Shown here: piece by piece, positions 60,555 through 64,000 of the stretch | Layout of the letters: every line of letters begins with the position of its first letter | Position numbering within the stretch: position 1 is the stretch's first letter | Source: Chrysoperla carnea | Lineage: Eukaryota > Arthropoda > Insecta > Neuroptera > Chrysopidae | Length of the DNA: 64,000 bases | Direction: 5' to 3' | Assembly (NCBI RefSeq): GCF_905475395.1 | Contig: NC_058341.1 | Span: 61,573,501 to 61,637,500, forward strand | Position numbers and translations under genes: made by a program | Notes under the pieces: model-generated | What the model saw: the letters and a program-made list of their open reading frames with translations, nothing else | Told to the model about the DNA's origin: nothing | The model's database searches: none

Positions 60555-60965
60555 ATTTTTATATAGATTATATATTGCATATAAATAACAGTTATGAATG
60601 CCAGTCAGTTTAAGGTGTTAGAACAAAGCTGGTCAGTCACCCCTTATTTATTAACTATAAATAGATAAGATTCGTTTATGATTTTCGTGGTATTTAAATG
60701 AATTTATTAAAGCTAAAAATTTTGATACAGCTTGTATATTGCATATAGATAACAGTTATGACAGTCAGTAAGTTAAACGTTAGAACAGGGCTGGTCAGAG
60801 ATTCATTCAAAATTATTTTGAATACCACGGAAATCATAAATGAATCTTATCTATTTATTGTTCACAAATAAGGGCTGACTGACCAACAATGTTCTTACTT
60901 TTAACTGACTAACTGTCATAACTGTTATCTATATGCAATATTAATAACAGTTACGACAGAAAATG
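60555..60965. repeat. Clustered direct and inverted repeats
   Basis: TATTGCATATAAATAACAGT (60574) recurs directly at about 60738 and inverted at about 60925. AATAGATAAGATTCGTTTAT (60660) is inverted at about 60835, and GTTAGAACA...GCTGGTCAG occurs twice directly and once inverted. Probably two nested foldback elements. Confidence 0.55.
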
Positions 60966-61755
60966 TTTGTCAGAGTGTACTTAACATGGTTAAATTCATG
61001 CATTCATTGATTTCCGGACACCACATTCTCTTAAAATATAAAAGGCATCTAATAGGAATATGAATATCGAAAGAAGGGAAAATATGACCTGAAAATACAA
61101 CGGCATTGTCTTTTTAAATCAAAAGTTCCGCAATTTCGGATGAAAGGTATTTTAGAATGCTTTCGAAATATTCGGTGAAGAATAAATTAATTTGCTTAAC
61201 ATTTAAAAAAAATGTTATTTAAATATTTCTCGCTCATTAAGTTTAAAATAGTTTTTTAATGTGGTAAAAATTTTTTTTTTTCAAATATCTATTTAGAGAA
61301 TCAAACATGAAATTTGAGATCTGTTAATACAACACATATTCATATATAACACTGCACATTCGACATTTCAAATCAAACAGAAGACGGATAGATGAAGAAC
61401 AAACATCTGGTTACACTTGAAGATGGTATCCATTTATTTAAATAACCTTCTTCTATTTATTTATATAAAATAAACCGACCGGGTGAGAATTCAAAATATA
61501 CATATTGAGTTGCTTACTAAATGACACATAGATATTTTTGGGTTCAAACACAATTAGGGTTTAAATAAAATAATGACTTTATTATTGTTTGAGTTATGAG
61601 TTAGAATGCCTGTTGAAAGATCAACGGAATTCTATTTTAGAGTTACACTTTTACGACGCCATGTTGTTTTATGTTTCAATAGCAAAACAATTTCCTGATA
61701 AAAAAATGTTGTTTTGTAATTAGTGTAAAGATAATGGAATTTTGCAAAAATTTCT

Positions 61756-61805
61756 TCAAATTACAGTAAAATCTCGATAATCAAAATTTTTTTCATTCAC
61801 CGAAC
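61756..61805 (+). mobile_element. Solo pogo-type terminal repeat
   Basis: TTACAGTAAAATCTCGATAA resembles the left end of the pogo-type MITE at 53747. No partner end was seen nearby. Confidence 0.4.
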
Positions 61806-61869
61806 ACTTCTCTCGCAACTATGAGAATACAATCACAAAAATAATATATGTCTAAAGTTTAGATTCTAA

Positions 61870-62305
61870 ACATATAAAATGCTTTGTCCTGAATGACTGA
61901 CGGATCAAAGCACAGCTTAAACCACTAATCGTAGAGACCTGAAACTTGGAGGGTCGAGTGTTGTTCTTTGCATAACGTAAGCATCCGATAAGGAAGGGTT
62001 TTCCGAAAATTTACCGCTAAGGGCGGGGGGGGGAGGGGGTAAGGAAATGAAACTTCGTATGATAATCCGTCATTTTTGACTCCACTACTGAATCGATTTT
62101 AAAAAATGCTTTCATCTATAGAATGCTACATTGTGAGCAAATAACATGGGCTGCATTTTTTTTAAATAGGGTACAACATAAAAAAATTTAATTTTATAAA
62201 ATTTTGAACAAATGGGAGGATAAGTGAGGGCAAGGAAAGTGATGACTATAACGCGGTAGTCCTTAAAGTTAAAATTTCCCAGGGAAGCGGGCGGGTATCT
62301 GCTAG
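61870..62305 (+). mobile_element. Helitron-like element
   Basis: Contains the segment GACTGACGGATCAAAGCACAG followed by a GTAGAGACCTGAAACTTGG stretch, recalled as part of a widespread insect repeat. It ends GCGGGCGGGTATCTGCTAG followed by T. The 5' end is not sharply defined. Confidence 0.45.
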
Positions 62306-64000
62306 TATATATATAAGCTCCGTAAGTTGAAAAACATTGGTTTTTATCTCTATCTATCCTTAAAGGTCTTAAGGTCGTGAGTATTTTATCGGTATTGCCT
62401 CGAAAAAATTGTACAGCTTATTTTTCAGGGAAATTCATAAATCACTTCACATGTTAATGCATGGAGGTCAACGAAATGTGTTAATGCGTAACGAATGAAT
62501 TAAGTGTAACATTCACGGTCAATACGTTAACGTTCACGTTGTCACATGACATGGGACAACGTACCAAGGTAGAGAGGATTTTACAAATATGACCATCGGC
62601 GATTGGGGGGGGGGGTATATAAAAAATAATTAAATTTTCTCTGATGTAATTTAAGAATGGCCCTTTTAAGGAGCTTTATTTAATTTTTATAAAAATGTCT
62701 ATGATTATATAAATGTTCAATCTACCTCTATTATATAATTTTAACTTCCTAAATATTCTGGCACATAGAACACGGAATATTCAAGTTTATTATCTAATCT
62801 GGAATTTGTAATTGTCTGTATTAGTTGGAATATAAAATATGTCTGTTAAAATCACCACATCTGATTCACACTCACATATCAGTAACTTCATACAGAGTAA
62901 TTTGTTGTCATTTGAAAAGAAGAACTTAATATATAAAAAAAAAAGAATTTATAATAATTATTTCCGTTTAAAAACCGAATGCATGTGTTAATTTATTTTT
63001 AAATAGTATTTGACCGTGTTAATTAGGACTTTAGTTATAATTAATTTGGGGTTGGTATGTAATTATATAACAGCTTTAGGGGTGGTATCCAATTAATATA
63101 TGTAGACATATCGGTTTTTCTTAGCTAATTTACCCTGAATATTTAATGAAAAATAAAAGTGATTTAAATACAGAGTGTTAGGGCTTGGTTTATATACTTT
63201 TTAATTTAAAAAACTTCCCGACTAATATTAGGAAAACTGAAATTTTTATAATAAGCTAAAATGTAGGAAATCAAATTTACTATAATTTACGATCATTAAT
63301 TTCTTCGGTAAGATAGATATTTACAGAGAAATTTTCTTTTTAAAACTCCAATATACAAAAAAAATTTCGAATTTTATCCCGAAATTGAATTTACTCAAAA
63401 AAAAAAAAAAAAATTCAAAAATATTCATATTTTTATACAGAAAATGGACTGATATTAATTTTTAGTAAAATTTATTTCTTATATCTTCATTTATTATAGA
63501 ACTTTTAATTCTTATACTTTAAATTTGTAATGCATAAATTCTTAAAATCAAAAACTAACGAAGTCTCAACTCGTTAACGGTGATATAATGATCCAATTAT
63601 TGCTGCTCTATTTTTGAACGATGTTATAAGATATTGCAATACCCGAGTACAATATTTAGGTGTTGTTCTCAGAATTGGTAAAAAAAATATTGTCAATAAC
63701 TCCTTAAAAAATCAAAGATGTCAAATAATTTTGGCACGTAGTTTTCTATTTAAAATGAAAATTCAAAAATGCAAAAAAGGGTATCGTCACCGCAAAATGA
63801 CTTGATTACATAAATAACAGTACCTAATAAATAGATCCAAATATGATATTAATATATTTGATAAACAATTGTTTATTGTGGAATTAAAATACATATTAAA
63901 TATTCATAACTTATACATAACAATAATAATATTTGTCTGCGTGATTAAAGAAATGAAAGCTGCTTGCATATTATACATAAGTTGTTTTTTTTTACTTCAA

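Larger units (their letters stand above)
56100..64000. other. Gene-free region at right end of window
   Basis: Contains R4 copies, MITE M7 copy 2, the 60.55-kb repeat cluster and a Helitron-like end, plus G9-G10 runs at 58987, 62028 and 62605. No exon was supported on either strand. Confidence 0.45.

Overview
The window is AT-rich nuclear DNA from an arthropod, almost certainly an insect. Four spliced or single-exon genes are recognisable. All have canonical introns except one GC-AG intron, and they sit among many MITEs, Helitron-like ends, a Penelope-like fragment and a large Foldback-type transposon. Insect features are the ionotropic (chemosensory-type) receptor, the AQP11/12-type aquaporin with a CPY first pore motif, and the net/ATOH8 bHLH gene. 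The species cannot be named from the sequence. No prokaryotic features, CRISPR array, rRNA or tRNA gene was seen.

Layout. 1-4623 (+): last four exons of an SLC13 (INDY-type) sodium/carboxylate cotransporter; the 5' part lies left of the window. 5680-8818 (-): a complete four-exon, 264-residue aquaporin of the unorthodox AQP11/12 class, tail-to-tail with the SLC13 gene. 8820-15740: gene-free, with several foldback MITEs and a 312-bp hAT MITE that has a perfect 8-bp target duplication. 15741-21773 (-): a complete four-exon, 716-residue ionotropic receptor whose introns hold a hAT MITE, two foldback elements and a Penelope-like GIY-YIG fragment. 21774-28399: gene-free except for a broken relic of a parvovirus-type phospholipase A2 gene near 25.2 kb.

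28409-34938: a 6.53-kb Foldback element. It has long inverted arms of ~162-bp tandem monomers, near-identical outer ends, a perfect 9-bp target duplication and, between the arms, a truncated NOF/Mutator-like transposase fragment. This is the most striking object in the window. 34950-42500: repeats and AT-rich sequence, including a short Helitron. 42574-43473 (-): coding exon of the bHLH factor net (ATOH8). 43500-64000: about 20 kb without a recognisable coding exon, probably the 5' intron(s) and regulatory neighbourhood of net. It holds two TTAA-flanked foldback MITEs, a pogo-type MITE with another repeat nested in it, and a locally GC-enriched block near 50.8 kb that could be a net promoter and first exon.

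The four host genes have unrelated roles (metabolite uptake, intracellular water/solute channel, chemosensation, transcription), so nothing suggests a functional cluster. All exon boundaries were derived by hand from splice sites, reading phase and family resemblance. No database search was possible.
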